DNA of 64,000 nt, from the NCBI GenBank assembly GCA_038373865.1, contig JAXGGA010003932.1, forward strand, positions 31,196 through 95,195, read 5' to 3'. Every line of letters begins with the position of its first letter. Position 1 is the stretch's first letter. This DNA comes from Uloborus plumipes (Eukaryota; Arthropoda; Arachnida; Araneae; Uloboridae). Below the pieces are notes generated by a model. That model searched no databases. It saw only the letters and a program-made list of their open reading frames with translations, and was not told the origin of the DNA. This document shows, in pieces, positions 46,122 to 59,790 of this stretch. The translations under genes were made by a program, and so were the position numbers.

Positions 46122-47443
46122 AGGGCTAGAGAGGATTTCGTTGTAAATCACGTGATATATCTTAGCGCTACTGACATCCACTGTTTCATCGGGAGATGCG
46201 CGGTCTATTCATTTTTAGTCTGTGATTAAAATAAAGGAAAAAAAAAACAATTAGCACGTGCTGCAAGCGTGGTCGTACGGTCACGCTTGCACCGTGTAAA
46301 TGGATCAAATTTGAAACTTTAGCCCGATTCATCTTCCTTCAAGTTTTTATATTACGTTTTGATTCTTTAAAAAATGACGACACAAAAAAGGTAGACATTC
46401 ATTAAAATATTATACTTTTTATTTAGATCTTTATGTGCAATTTATTGCTTTAAAGGAGAGCTAAATATTAACAATTGCAAGTTTTGCAAGAGAAATTTGA
46501 AGAAGTCTTTGGCTACGTCAGAGCATGCACATCGGCGAAAATCCTTGCGAATATTTTCATGGAAGGACGAGGTTTGGGCTCACTCCGCATTTATTATTAA
46601 CAGAGCAGTTAATTTTAAACTTTCTTTGATGAAGTTAGAGAATCTGAATTTCACACAGAAACTCTCTACAATTGAAGGTTTAAATACTTCAATTTATCCT
46701 ATCTTTGCCGACGTTAAGAATGGGGAAAAGTAAAAGGGTGGGTTCAAGGGTGGAAATTTTTCAACATTGAAGAGTAACTTTCTAGATCATTTTTGGTAAC
46801 AAAAGAGGAAAGTGGAATGAAAGAAGGTTCACTACCAAACTTGTTCAGACTCATAATACAATTTTAAGCTATCTTTAGGAGGCATGATGCGGGGAAACTC
46901 GCCAGAGGATTTTTTTTAATGAACTTTTATGTCATTCTATCTTTAGTGATAATAATTGAAAGGAGGCAGTTACGACTCTTTTTTTTAACTTTAAAAATTT
47001 AAATCTTGAAGGCAAAATTTCAAACTATCGTTGGTAGTAATGTTAGGGTCGAGGTGGTGGTTTGGGGTCCCTCCCACTGAATGTTTCCAAACTGTTGTTT
47101 CACCAGCACGTTTTAGACTGGTTAGTCATGTTAGGAAAAGAATCAAGATCCCAGAGCTGCCTCCCCACCTCTCCCAAATTTTAAGATATTGACAGCTTGA
47201 AAATGCATATTTTAGTTGTATCTAAAGGAACTCTGAAAAATTTGGCTTTGATCCAACGTAAGGTGTGGATTTGCATAAAGAAAACAGTTCTATGGCAATT
47301 TTTCGCCCATTATAGCGGAATGAAATCTACTCGTGTGAATTCCAGAGCATCTAAGGATCTCTGTGGCAAATTTTTTAAGGGTCCTATGTAAACTGAATTT
47401 GTATAAGGAATCCGGACGCACGCACAACATCAACTTGTATATA
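46122..47443. other. Unassigned DNA with one strong hairpin
   Basis: No gene is recognised. GCAAGCGTG (46263-46271) and CACGCTTGC (46282-46290) form a GC-rich hairpin in otherwise AT-rich DNA. Frames at 46497-46733 and 47197-47391 lack motifs. Confidence 0.45.
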
Positions 47444-48978
47444 CACTAGTGGACTTAATTCTAGACACTTTTCAATTTTTTAAATATTTCATTATTAGAT
47501 TGATTATTTATTTCACACAAATCATTCATTTATAATTTCTCTAATACGTATGTATTCATTTTATGTGAATAATAGGTTTTTTTCTTTTATTTTTCATTAT
47601 CAAACAGCAGGAAATACTAAAATAAGAAATATTCATAATATAACTGTGCAATATTGAATCAATATTTAATAATCAATATTAAACGAACTATTAAGTCAAT
47701 ATTTTGATCGATTATAAGCTAAAGTAATATTATATTTCGCTGCAAAAACGAATTATATAAATAAATCAGAATTCATTGGAAAAGGATGTTTGTTTATATA
47801 TGGGTCATTCCGATAAAAATAGTACAAATAATGTCTGAAACTCTTTACTTAAGATTATCAATTTAAATAATTTCCACCAATTAATCATATTTTTTTATTG
47901 AGTTTCCATTTATTTGTGTATAATGAAGTGTAAATAACTAGTACATGACCAATGTATGAAATGACTTTACATATTTTGATCACTTTGTTTAACAGAGTGG
48001 ACAAATAAGCCTTTAAAAATAGCTGTATAATCACAAAGAAAAGTTAGAACCACAGAACAAGCATAAAGTGGAATAAACAGCTTAAAACTGTAAGTCTGTC
48101 TGCAATTTCAAGAACATTTTTTTTTCATCATGAAATCGGCTCTAACAGAGTGGACATCCAACAGTTCAAATTAACTATCATAAGAAAAGAATTAGGCTCA
48201 GCCTGGTTGTTGACTACATAATTCAATGTAACAAGCTAATCACGGCAGTTATACTACCTATATTTAAAAAAAAATATATCAGATTGAATGCAATTGTTTA
48301 TTTTATTTCCAAAATTCTTATAAGAGAGTTGGCAATTTGAAATATAGAAAATCTAGGGACATAGATAAATAATAGTGTTTTTTAGGGAAATGTTTTTTCA
48401 TTTGCGTAATAAACTGCAGAAATGGTGTTAGAAGTATCTTTTGTGCAGTGCAGTGTCATTTATTTCGTTGTTACATTTCAGTTTAATTTTAAATCACATT
48501 TAAAATTCTAGCAATTTGAAGCTGGGACACGTCATTTTCTCCTTCTTCTGACAAAGATAATTTTTTCGTGTCCTTTCTGAATGGATTATACCTAAACGAT
48601 TGATACTTGATGGCACAAAATTAAATGAAGAACCAATAAAACATACACTTAATGGGTGGTTGTTATTAAAATTGATTTTAAAAAATTCTAAAGTCTCGGA
48701 CATGATTTGTACCATTTTTGTCGGAATGACCCATATATATAACATGTAAAATAAAATAAAGGTAATGAAACATGAATGGTATCACATGAAATGGATATAT
48801 ACTTATTAGGGAAGTTATGAATAATTGAACTAAGTATAATAAATGAATCTAAAAATTTAATACACAATTTTAAATTATAAAGTCAAAAAAAATAAAATAA
48901 ATAAATAAATAATAATAAAAAAAAATGAAAAAAAAGAAGAAAAGAAAAGAGAAGTGTCCTGAACTAATTCCACTGGTG
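47444..48978. mobile_element. TIR MITE (CACTAGTGGACTTAATTC ends) carrying a nested element
   Basis: The left end CACTAGTGGACTTAATTCTA and the right end, read inward, CACCAGTGGAATTAGTTCAG are diverged inverted repeats of about 28 bp flanked by TATA/TA. Without the nested insertion (47804-48733) it would be about 600 bp. The TA flank fits a Tc1/mariner-type MITE. No transposase was found. Confidence 0.6.
47804..48733. mobile_element. Nested TIR element with TGGGTCATTCCGA ends
   Basis: TGGGTCATTCCGATAAAAAT pairs with the inverse at about 48700-48733 over about 45 bp with several mismatches, and ATATAT flanks both sides. ACAGAGTGGACA occurs twice inside (about 47993, 48147). The end phrase GGGTCATTCC is shared with elements at 7328-10297 and 23219-27865. 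Confidence 0.65.
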
Positions 48979-51710
48979 TATATAGATTTTAATATTATCA
49001 GGAAGAGTTTTCCTAAAAATACAATAATAAGTTAGATAAAAAAAAACAATATTGAAGGCAAAAAAGCATTACCGTATTCATCAAGGAGAACAATCTGACA
49101 AAATATACTAAAAAAAGAACGTTTTTTGAAGAGCTAGATGAAAATAATGTTACGAATACGAAAATAACTAGAAGTATTCTCTACGGGAATCCTCTAACAT
49201 TCTCAGTAAGCTGTAAAAATAATACTTAAATAAAAAATTGAAACAACACTTTTATTTTATGGGTTAATGAGCAGTTAGTACTTTTCCTTAATGAGTCTGA
49301 TTTGCATTTAAATTGTTTCGCTAGTTCTTTTGCTGTAAGAATTATTCTTGCCTCAAGTGTTATTTTAAAGCAGTTAAAGAAGTGAAGGTTCATTAAAGAA
49401 AATAAAACTTACTTAATGTGCTTAAAGATTTTTGGTAGGACATTAAAATAAAAAAAAAGTAAAATAAAATAACAAATAGCCGCTTACACATGCAGGTTAC
49501 GCTGTAGCTGTAACGAATAAGTTCACAAACATTTCAAGTTCATCAGTACAATTTTCGAACTTTCCGGTTCGCGTTAGGAAAAAAATAAATGGAATCTGAA
49601 AAAAAAAGAAAAAAAAAAAAAACAGCAGTGGCGTGGAATTTAAGCTCATTCTAATGAGTTTATGTGTATGAAAATACAATTTCACACGCGCTTATGCATG
49701 CGTAGAACCTTCCCATGCATATCTATCTATCTATATATCTATCTATTTATCTATCTATCTATGCACACATACACACGTACCCTTATGATTCTTAACTGTA
49801 GACATCAAACAAAAGTTATGTACATATATATATATATATATTTTGTCAGATACAAACTGTTTAATAATAAAGCAGGGACGTTTTATAGCATGACATGAGG
49901 TAAACTTAAAGCATAATCCCTTATAGGCAGAAAAAAAATCATTATCAACTCTAGAATTATAATATACTGACGTGCTTGGATTATACAAAGAAAGTGATCA
50001 ATGAGTAGTCAAATGCAAGAAGTTAAATATGTACTTATAGGCGTTAATAGTTATACATAAACTTACAAGAAATTCTAAAGTAGTTTGTAACGTATGTAAG
50101 TGAAGGTAAATGGATAATTTTTGAAATAGGTACAGAGACATAAATACAAATATAGATTCAGAAAAGTACTTTCACTTTCAACTGATTGCTGATCAGGATG
50201 TATAATAATTGCCGAAAATTAGTCTGACGTGCATACTCACCAAATAAAACGCATTTCAAAATGCTTGTAAAATATTTTAATACAGTAACCATGTTTTGCA
50301 GTCAGCGATATTAAAAAACGGCTTAAAAGGGCACAATGCGAAATTAACACAATAATAAGTAAGGACCAAAATTGCAAGACGAAATATCACTCTGATAAGT
50401 GTGAATTAAGTGTTCTTGAAAGGTGACTGACAATAACTACTATCCGAGAAAAAAAATACTGACCAAAATATATAAATAAACAACTATATTGACTTCAAAA
50501 TATCTATATTTAAAAAGGTGCGATTATTTTATGAACATATAAAAAAGCATATTTATAAAGACAGATTAAAAAGTCTAAATGAATTGGTAAATGTCTGCAG
50601 TAAAATTGAAAGAGAAAAAAAGAGACCTACATTTACCTAGATGAAGTAAAGAGGCAAACATGTAAACAGACAAACACAAATTTAACTTCATTGAGTAGAT
50701 TGTTACGATGTGCACCATTTTCGATGAAAATAGCGTTTAATGCAATCATGATTGAAACCAAAACATAAATTTTTCGATTTCAAGTTATAATATTACTTTT
50801 CATATGTTAAATGATTCATGCAGTTTTTGACTGCAGATTGTAAATATGATACAGTTATTTAAAATGCACTTGACAAAACCGAGTTTTTAAAATCAGCAGT
50901 TTCATTTTTATTTATAAATATACAATCAAATTATTATTTATCTAAATTTTACCCAATTCGATAAATTAATGAACTTTTACAAATTGTTTGCATTCCTTTT
51001 TTAAAAATAAATTTCCCTAGGTTAAATTATGTCAAAACTATATAGGAAAGAGTTTTGAGCTAATAACGGTTCCAGAAATCACGAAAATGGTATTGAATTA
51101 GACGGTTTCTTTTTCCAGTTTTCTCGAGGTTACTCTAAAGTATAAGACAGAACAATAATCAATTTTGAAGCTCAGAGAAACTAAATCATAACGTAATTCA
51201 ATTTCAGAAACTCAAAGAAAATTCATCAGAAGAATGGTTTTAATAAAAGATACGGTACGGATAAAACTTTCGACTTCTCTAATGCTGGAAGCACTATTTT
51301 TTCCAAAAGAAAAATTAGAATTTTAAAAGAAACGTCTTTTTTCCACAGTAAACTTTTATTGCATTTAAAACGTTGACTGTCCTGAAAGTATAGTTGTCTA
51401 ATTTTCAGAAGAGAAAGCATTAAAGGATTATAAATACTATTATGTCATAAGCAACGTTCTTTTTTTCTTGATTTCGAAATTATATTTAATGGTATTTAAC
51501 GAGTTAAATTGTTTTTGAATTTTCTTTTGGTTATAGGGATGTCTTTTAATAAAGCTTGGTGTATCTTCAGGAAGTTTTAACTTAAAAAAGCGAGGGAAAA
51601 AAAAAACCTTTGTAGAACATAGGAAAAAATTGAACCGTTTGTAACACCTTTTGAGTTGGTAGAATAAACAGAACTATTACAAATGTGGATGATAATTGTA
51701 GTGACTGTCA
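48979..51710. other. Unassigned AT-rich DNA with ATCT and TA microsatellites
   Basis: (ATCT)n lies at about 49720-49762 and (TA)n at about 49824-49841. No gene or element end was recognised. Confidence 0.5.
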
Positions 51711-51921
51711 CACTGCAAAAAATGAGTTGTTGTTTTTACAGTATAATACTGGCAGCAGAGGTTAAAAATTGAAACTGTAAAATGCACAGCAATTAACTAA
51801 AATTAGCAGTAATGTACATATTACTGCCAAATTTATTGCTTATTATTATACATTCTGTAATTTTAAACTGGAACATTTGCTGCCAGTATTATATTGTAAA
51901 AACAAGTGTTTTTTTGCAGTG
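51711..51921. mobile_element. ACTGTAAAA-rich MITE, copy 3 (complete, 211 bp)
   Basis: The ends CACTGCAAAAAATGAG and CTTGTTTTTACAAT-type inverse (TTTTTTTGCAGTG) are both present. TATAATACTGGCAGCAGAGG lies inside the left end and its inverse inside the right end. This copy best shows the family's full extent. Confidence 0.8.
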
Positions 51922-54401
51922 CACCTATAACGTTCGGGCAAAGAAGCTCAAATAATCGAGGAAGACTGACTATGTTGGACACTCTAAGAACAAGATGAGA
52001 ACAAAACTAAAATTGAAAGCAAAACAACATGTGCCAGATTTAATGAGTGATATGCATAGGTTGAAATTATTTTCTACTTATAAAATAACTTTTAATTCCA
52101 TTATTTTACATAAATTTGCTAAATTACAAATCACGAATGCATATTCCTATTATAAACCATGTGCTTCTCCAATGAGACTAACAATAGTAATAAGTGGATA
52201 AGGTATACAGTTTTTCTTTTTAAACAGGAACCGCAATGATTTTTTCTTTTTAGTTTAGCCACACTTTGGCAGTTCTGATGCACCAGCTAGTGATATTTCA
52301 GGAACTCAATAATGTCTTTAACTTCATTCTGATGACAAAGTTTGCTGCACCAGGTATATTGGGATGATTTCCGCCCCTTTTATGCTTCGCGTCGCCGTAA
52401 GAGAATTCGCTTAGGACGAGAATAAACTACTTGCCTTTGACCAGTTTCCAATGCTCAGTTAAATATGAAAGGAAAATTAAACTGCATAGCAAAAAAAAAA
52501 AAAAAAAACAACAACAAATGTATGAAATGCTTTTGACACCATTCTTGCTGATTTTTGCGTAAAAAGACATATTGAATCCAAATATTTGCACTGTTTTTGT
52601 CCACCACTCACCACTTTTCGGAGGTAGCGAGATGACTATATGTTTTTTCAGGTTTCGACAGTTCGTAGCTATTATTGTTGTTATTTGGAGGAGAAATCGA
52701 GCATTATACTAATCGTTATTATTCTTTTGGTACGATCAAGAGGTGAAAAGTTCAGGAATATGACAATTTGTAGTAGGAAGGGACATGGGAAGGGTTTCTA
52801 AAATATTTACCAAGATCATCAAGAACGATCTTTTTTTCTCACATTTTATTTCAGTTATTTTTCGATGCAACAGCACAATATTGGCCTAATTTCTGAGACG
52901 GTCCATGTACCGTTGAATGTCTGGAGCCCATTTGTTAGCTGTAAGAAAAATAAACAATATTTTCGAAGCAAGACATTCTGTATTCAAGTCGCATCGCAGT
53001 TCTTTAAAAAAAAAACTTCATTTTTTAAAAAATATAATAAGTTCAACATGTGCTTACGATATAATATTAATACGGGTTTATATTTTGGGGATCCACTACT
53101 TCCATTGTTTATCACTGATTGATATACTGTTTCTCTAATGATTTAATGATTTCTATGCCTTATTTACGATTGCGTAATGGTTGGAGATTTCTAACAAATA
53201 AATTCTGAATCAAATGTTATTTCCACAAACTGCGTGCCCATTTATTGTAATTTACTCACGTTTTCTTTCAGATTGTTTTTGTAATGTTGAGAAAAGGATT
53301 ACAAGGAAAAAAAAGTCTAAATATAAAAAGACAAAAAAACACTTTTCAGATAATTTTAGCAAAGTCTCACCATTTGGAAACTTACAAAAGAAAAAGGAAA
53401 TTTACTAGATAATAAAAAGGATAAAAAAAGAACCCCCAAAAGAGATAAAGCAAAGCTCTTTTTACTGAACTATCTGAAAAGAGTATCAAAAGAAAATAAA
53501 TTTCAGGAGAAAACGCGTTGATGGTATTGCCGTTGTTATCTTGGGAAATATTTTTTGACGCATCCACGTATAAAAAAATGGAAGCAAGTAAAAAGCTCTA
53601 GAAAAATCGGAAAGTCTTAGATAAGTATCGTGGGTCTGTGCTATTAATTTTTTGCGATTGCTGACAATTACTGTTCGATCAATTTCATGAATCGGAGAAA
53701 ATTTAGACTGTTCTAAGTTTCATATAATAAACTATCTTCTATAAGAAACATGTTTGATGTTTTCTTCAGGAAATGATTTCTTGAACTATTTCGCGGAAGT
53801 TAAACTTAATGTAAACTTAAGTTAAATGAAGAACAAGTTGTATTGCATTAGCGTAAGTACATTTAGGTAAATATTTAGTTCAAAAATTATCTGAATATTT
53901 GATATTAGCAATTTTATGTAAACGTTCCTTTTTTTAAATACAGAACATTTCCCATTATTCGCGATTGGATTATCCGCAGTTCGGATTACCCGATGGTCTT
54001 TCACACATTTGCTTTCTTTTTCTTTCAGTGATGATTTACCGAATGTAGAAAAATTCACTTATTTTGAAATTAGCCACGAAGCAGCTCTCAACGGATTTCG
54101 ACGGACTTATTAAATATTTGGGCGAGTACGAAATTACATCGCGTAATGATAAGGTACTATTGCAAAACTTCAATCACTAATAACGAAGAAGCAATTTAAA
54201 ATGAAAGAAACAAACACAACTGACTTTTTTTTGTAAACTTTTGAAGGTACATATTTTCTAATATTAGAGTTATTATTATTAGTATCATTAAAAAAAAGTG
54301 TGTTATTGTTCGTTTTTAACTTTTAAAGATATTTTTTACATTCAATGTTATTGGTTTCAACTATAGTTTAAATATATGTGGGGGTGCTATTAATTTTATA
54401 T
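51922..54401. other. Unassigned AT-rich DNA
   Basis: A poly-A run lies at about 52491-52510. Short frames (51995-52201, 52865-53138, 53214-53408) are AT-driven. Nothing else is supported. Confidence 0.5.
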
Positions 54402-54892
54402 GCTACTAGCTGCGTAGCCCGGCTTTGCACGGCCTAACTTAAAAATAAAATTCTGTCAAGTGACACGTGTCTAAAGAAGTCTCGATTGATTTCTAACTTA
54501 AACTTTCTCCACACGCAGAAAAGCTGAAAAAACATAACTTTTTGAATCGACCTGAGCCTTGAACGTTTAATACGAAATGTGGAAATGATATTAACAATTC
54601 CAACTATCTGCCAGAGAGTTGAGTTGATATACTAAATACTCGATTGGATTGATGAAAGCCTTTAAAAATGGAGTTTTAAATTGAAATTACAAAGACAGAA
54701 TCAGGTCTAAAATTGAAATAAAAGAATAACTACCCATCGGATTTCGTTGAAATTGGTCTCTAAACCTTCCCAGTACCAAAAGGAACAAACGGTGAAAATT
54801 TCTGCCAAATCTCCCGGGTAGTTTCTGAGATCTTAGGGAACACACACACACATTTACCAACATTCATTTTTATAGATATAGATTATACTACT
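54402..54892 (+). mobile_element. Retroposon-like fragment with TATAGATATAGAT tail
   Basis: It starts CTACTAGCTGCGTAGCCCGG, then CTTTGCACGGCC, and ends CACACACACACATTTACCAA followed by CATTCATTTTTATAGATATAGATTA. The AT-rich simple tail suggests a truncated non-LTR or SINE-like retroposon. A relative with the same start is at 29694-29992. No coding sequence is visible. Confidence 0.55.
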
Positions 54893-55901
54893 TTTACATG
54901 GTTTTAAGATTACCCGTGGTATTCGTTTACACGCGGTTACCATGCCAACCTATTTCGCAGATAATCAGAAGTTTACTATATAGTTTGATAGTGGTTAGTC
55001 AAGTCTATTATAAAAAAGGGCAAGCGTCAGAAATCATTGTAAGAATGTAAAAAACTGCAATTGCCATTCTTGACCTCCTGTTGCATTTTATTTTCTTATT
55101 TCGAAATGCTAAGTTTATGTTCATGTATCGTCTTGTTTTTAGAACAAATCGCTAATGCTGACAAAACAAAGTTGCTACAAACCAAAAGTTGCAATTGCTT
55201 TTCTGCTAATGATTAAATCTTAAAAAAAGAGATATTTTCAATACGCTTTTTAAAACTAGAGTTAATATCAAACTATTTCGCAAAAAGAGTGAGCTTGTCT
55301 GATATGCATTGCGTAATCCTTTTGTAATATGGTAGTAGATCTTTTACTAGCGACATCAACACGATTTCATGCTTCAAAAAATAAAAATTAATTTTTACGA
55401 AACATTGACAAATAAATTATTTACAGTAATTGAATATTTGTAGATAAGACTTTTTAAATTCTGCAAAAAATTCGAATAATCTTTGTATTTTTCTTTTATT
55501 CCCATAGATGACAAAAGAAACAATGAAGGATATTAAAATGAATGTTTGCGAAATTTTTTCTTGCTGAGATAGGAACGAAAACGAACTCAGGCTTTTCACT
55601 GAAATTCAGACATTTTGATTGACCATATGAATGTACATCAACAGAAATCAATGCAATAATAAATGTTTATAATAGGAATAGATGCTTCAAAAGTTTTAAC
55701 TTTCCGTTATGTATCTATCTTTTTTTTTTTTGCTTTCAGCTATACCCTTTTAATTATTTTCCTATATTTATTGAAGAAATTCGAACTAAAAACGTTGAAA
55801 AAAATCACAGGCATCTTTCAGCTATTTTAAACTGTAAAACCCTGAGTTTTCATTGCCTACAGATCAACTTAAAACATTTCTCATTGCTTTATCCATACGT
55901 A
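54893..55901. other. Unassigned AT-rich DNA
   Basis: No gene or repeat was recognised between the retroposon tail and the palindrome. Confidence 0.5.
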
Positions 55902-57280
55902 TTAAGAGCAAGAATCTGAGAAACTGTCACGCCTAGCATTATGAGGTGATTCATGACCTCTCAGATTTTCTCCCAAAAATTACCAAATGTTTATTATCTT
56001 ATTGAAAGACCAAATCCAGAATGTTTTGCTCTAAAGTTGAGTTGTTTAGTTTTTATGGACCCCTAAAGTTGAAGGTGCGGCATCAAAAATTAAGCGGATT
56101 TTCAAGACATGGAAATTGCTGTGAGCCAAAACTCTTACCAGGAACTGTTAAACTGCAATTTTCTTTTTGTATATGGAATATAGAAGGTTGAAACTTTACA
56201 AAATGAATGTTAAATTTGTGGTAAGTTGTCGCCGTAAGGTCAGTGAAGGCCCTCAAAACAGGGCGTTTTTGACGTTTTTTAGCGTTTTTGAGGTCCAAAA
56301 ACAGCTTGTACATTTCAGTTGGCACGGCAAAAATAGTGTCGTTTGAAAGACCAGTGTAAGCACTTTAAAATAATGTATAAATAACCGAGGAAAGTTCAAC
56401 GTGCTTTTAGTTGCGTAAGGCCGAAATATGAAAAATGTCATGTTTTACCGATATTCAAACGGTCATAACTTCCTCTGCCAACAACATATTGAAATATTTT
56501 TTTTGTCAATGTCATGCTCTATTCTTTGTCTTAACAGAACAGTTGAGTCCTTTGAGGCGAAATGCGAAATTTTTTTTTACAAAAAATGCATAGAAAAAAA
56601 TAAATTTTTTGTAAAAATTTTTTTCACATTTCGCCTCAAAGGACTCAGCTGTTCTGTTAAGACAAAGAATAGAGTATGACATTGGCGAAAAAAATATTTC
56701 AATATGTTGTTGGCAGAGGAAGTTATGACCGTTTGAATATCGGTAAAATATAACATTTTTCATATTTCGGCCTTACGCAACTAAAAGCACGTTGAACTTT
56801 CCTCTGTTATTTATACATTGTTTTAAAGTGCTTACACTGGTCTTTTAAATGACACTACTTTTGCCGTGCCAACTGAAATGTACAAGCTGTTTTTGGACCT
56901 CAAAAACGCTACAAAACGTCAAAAATGCCCTGTTTTGAGGGCCTTCACTGACCTTACGGCAACAACTTAGCACAAATTTAGCATTCATTTTGTAAAGTTT
57001 CAATCTTCTATATTCCATATACAAAAAGAAAATTGGAGTTAAACAGTTCCTGGTAAGAGTTTTGGCTCACAGCAATTTTCATGTCTTGAAAATCCGCTTA
57101 GTTTTTGACGCCGCACCTTTAACTTTAGGGGTCCATAAAAACTAAACTACTCAACTTTAGAGCAAAACATTCTGGATTTGGTCTTTCAATAAGATAACAA
57201 ACATTTGGTAATTTTTTTGAAAAAATCTGAGAGGTCATGAATCACAGGCGTGACACTCTCTCAGATTCTTGCTCTTAACT
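55902..57280. mobile_element. 1.4-kb near-perfect palindrome flanked by TTAA
   Basis: TTAAGAGCAAGAATCTGAGA at 55902 pairs with its inverse ending at 57279. Complementarity is almost continuous to an A/T-rich turn near 56575-56610. TTAA at both outer ends could be a piggyBac/Kolobok-type duplication or part of the repeat. Overlapping frames at 56083-56763 are mirror images of each other and not genes. Confidence 0.82.
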
Positions 57281-59790
57281 ACATTAAAATCGACTGTTTT
57301 TATACACAAAATGAAAGTTTCTGTACAAGTACGACCGCGTCTATAAAATAGTTGTATACTTAGTTCTTTGTTCAATCAAATCCACCTTTAGGTTAGGGGT
57401 CTATATTTGTCTTAATTAGTCGAAAGTGCTGTTGCTAAAATTTACTTTAACTGTTCAGAGTTGGACGGAACATCGGCACCGTTCAAATCAAAAATCAGAG
57501 TTTGGGAATGTGTAGTATTTGACAAAAAGTGTGTTGAAATCATACGGTTTTCTCAAAAGTCTGTCCCCCCCCACGAGATTATTGAGGGGGGGGGGCACAA
57601 CGACAGACGCACATTTTCCCCGTTTCAAAATCATTCTTCTTCATTTTTATTTTTTGTACGTTTCTCTAATTATTTAATTTTTTTAGACATTTTTAAGAAT
57701 ATTTCTAAGATGCATTAAGCCTTCTTCAAATGTTTTCTTCTACGTTTTTTTCTTTTTAAATGAAAGTTAGGCTAAGAAAAGGCAGCTATTTGAAATCTTA
57801 ATATTGAGGCTGACTTTCGATATAAAAAGGATCATTTAAAAAATGTTACTATTTAAAAAAAATGAATTTCATATTGTACATCAGTCATTTTAAATTTATA
57901 TATTTTATACGCTTCTTTAGTAAAAAATAATACTCAAATAAGGAGTGATTTTTCTCTTTTTCTTCTACGATTCGTGAACTAACCAGTTTGAAAACACTGT
58001 TTTGCTTTGTCGAAACAAAATTCACCATTTTTTACTGAATGCAAAATATTTAAAAACTTGCAAGAAACGTTTTGAGATTACCCTGAAAAACAAATATTCC
58101 TATTTTGAAATGTGGAACCTTATTAATATATTTCTTTATTTTCCTTCATGATTTCAAATTATTCATAACAAAAGGTTATTTCATATTATACTTCTCAAAA
58201 TGTCTTTGATATTAAAAGTGAAATAATGAATTTTTTATATGAAAAAAAATATTCTATTGCATTATAAAGAAAAGGAGATCAAAATATACGTTATTTGTAA
58301 CTTTAATTAAGATTTCTCTGTTCGCGAATTAGCTATGAAGAAAGTATTTTTTTGCAGCTCGTTTAAAAGACAAATTCAATTTTATTTTTATACTTTTAGG
58401 AAAACATACAATTTCATTTTAATATGAAAACATATATTGAGAAAATTAAATGTATTATTCACGTTACTACTGCAAGAATAAGAGAAAAAGCCTCTGTTTT
58501 AATCTTTGCAGACACAAATCTAAAGATAAATGAAGTGTAATATGTAAAAAGGTTTCATTGTCTTTTAGCCTTTTTGAATAAATTCTAAATTTAGCCGAGA
58601 TTAGAATTATGTACTATTCAATAAGTATTTGGTAAACAATACTCTGCTTTGAATTTTAGATTGATTTAATTTAAAATTTCAAATGTTTTTTGAAAGTAAT
58701 ATCGCACAAAATAAATGATTTATGTGTTTAACTTGTAACAAAAAATTACCATATTATATATTCATTATATTAGACAAATCAAAACAAGCAAAATTGACAA
58801 TAGATTGACAAGTTTTTGCCATTAAATTGGAACTGAAAATTAGAAGAAGAATCAAGTGGTGGTTTAACGATTTTCTGCAGAACCCATGTTAAGCTTTGTC
58901 GAGCATTATATTTCTTGTGCGAAAAGCATTTTCGTACGGAAAAGTACCTTAAAGTTATCATTAAAATGCCTCCCCCCTCACACGTACACACACAAGAAAG
59001 AGAAAATAGCGAAGAGCCTTTTTGGGAACAAATCTTTTACACTAAATCTGAAGGTGCACACGTAGACGTTATACAAGTTGTAGAAATGAATCCGCGTTTA
59101 AGTTAAGTAAGATCCATACTTACATGCATACACACCCACACATTCAAACTAGATGTGGGCAAACTAATTCAGTTGAGTTAGTGACTGAGAGTGACTTTCT
59201 CCCTCAAAAGAACTAGTTCTGTTTAGCAATTCAGCAACTCACTGGTAAAAGAAAAAGAAAAAATGTTAAGAACATAAATTAAAAAGAGCTGAACGGAACA
59301 AACAAAGCTAAACAAACACTAATTGCAAATGTTCCGATGCAAACTGGATTTTTATGAGGAAATATTATTGATAAGGGGGGTCAAAATTGGGGGGCGGGAG
59401 GGGTAGTAGAACGTCCATGGGTTGGAAATGTCTTAATGGGAATTCCCATGCATTAAATGACCTCGGTACCAAATTTTGCAAATATCCAACGAAGAGTGGA
59501 TTTTTATAAGAATTATAACCATTTGCACATTTTTATGATTGGGTCTCTTACTGATGTCACTTTTTTTAGAACGGTTTCGACCCCCTCCCTGCTTTAACAA
59601 AATCTGTCACACTCCATCTTACCCCTACCCTTCTTTGTCTCTTATGATACGTTATTTTAACTTGACACATTCCTATAAAACACGTGATGTCAGACTTCTT
59701 GCTACCCCCTCTCATCTTGTCACAAACTATCATAATATTCAAACTCTTCCACTTCCCCCAAAATGAGACATCCTTTATAAACAGCCCCTA
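57281..59790. other. Unassigned DNA with G/C-tract features
   Basis: A hairpin lies at 57559-57608 and a G-rich stretch at 59375-59403. The frame 59539-59766 is Pro/Leu/Ser-rich and unrecognised. Nothing else is supported. Confidence 0.45.

Noticed and set aside
56083..56763. Pair of 83-aa frames on opposite strands with nearly the same protein
   Set aside because: They are the two arms of a palindrome translated in opposite directions, not a conserved gene pair.
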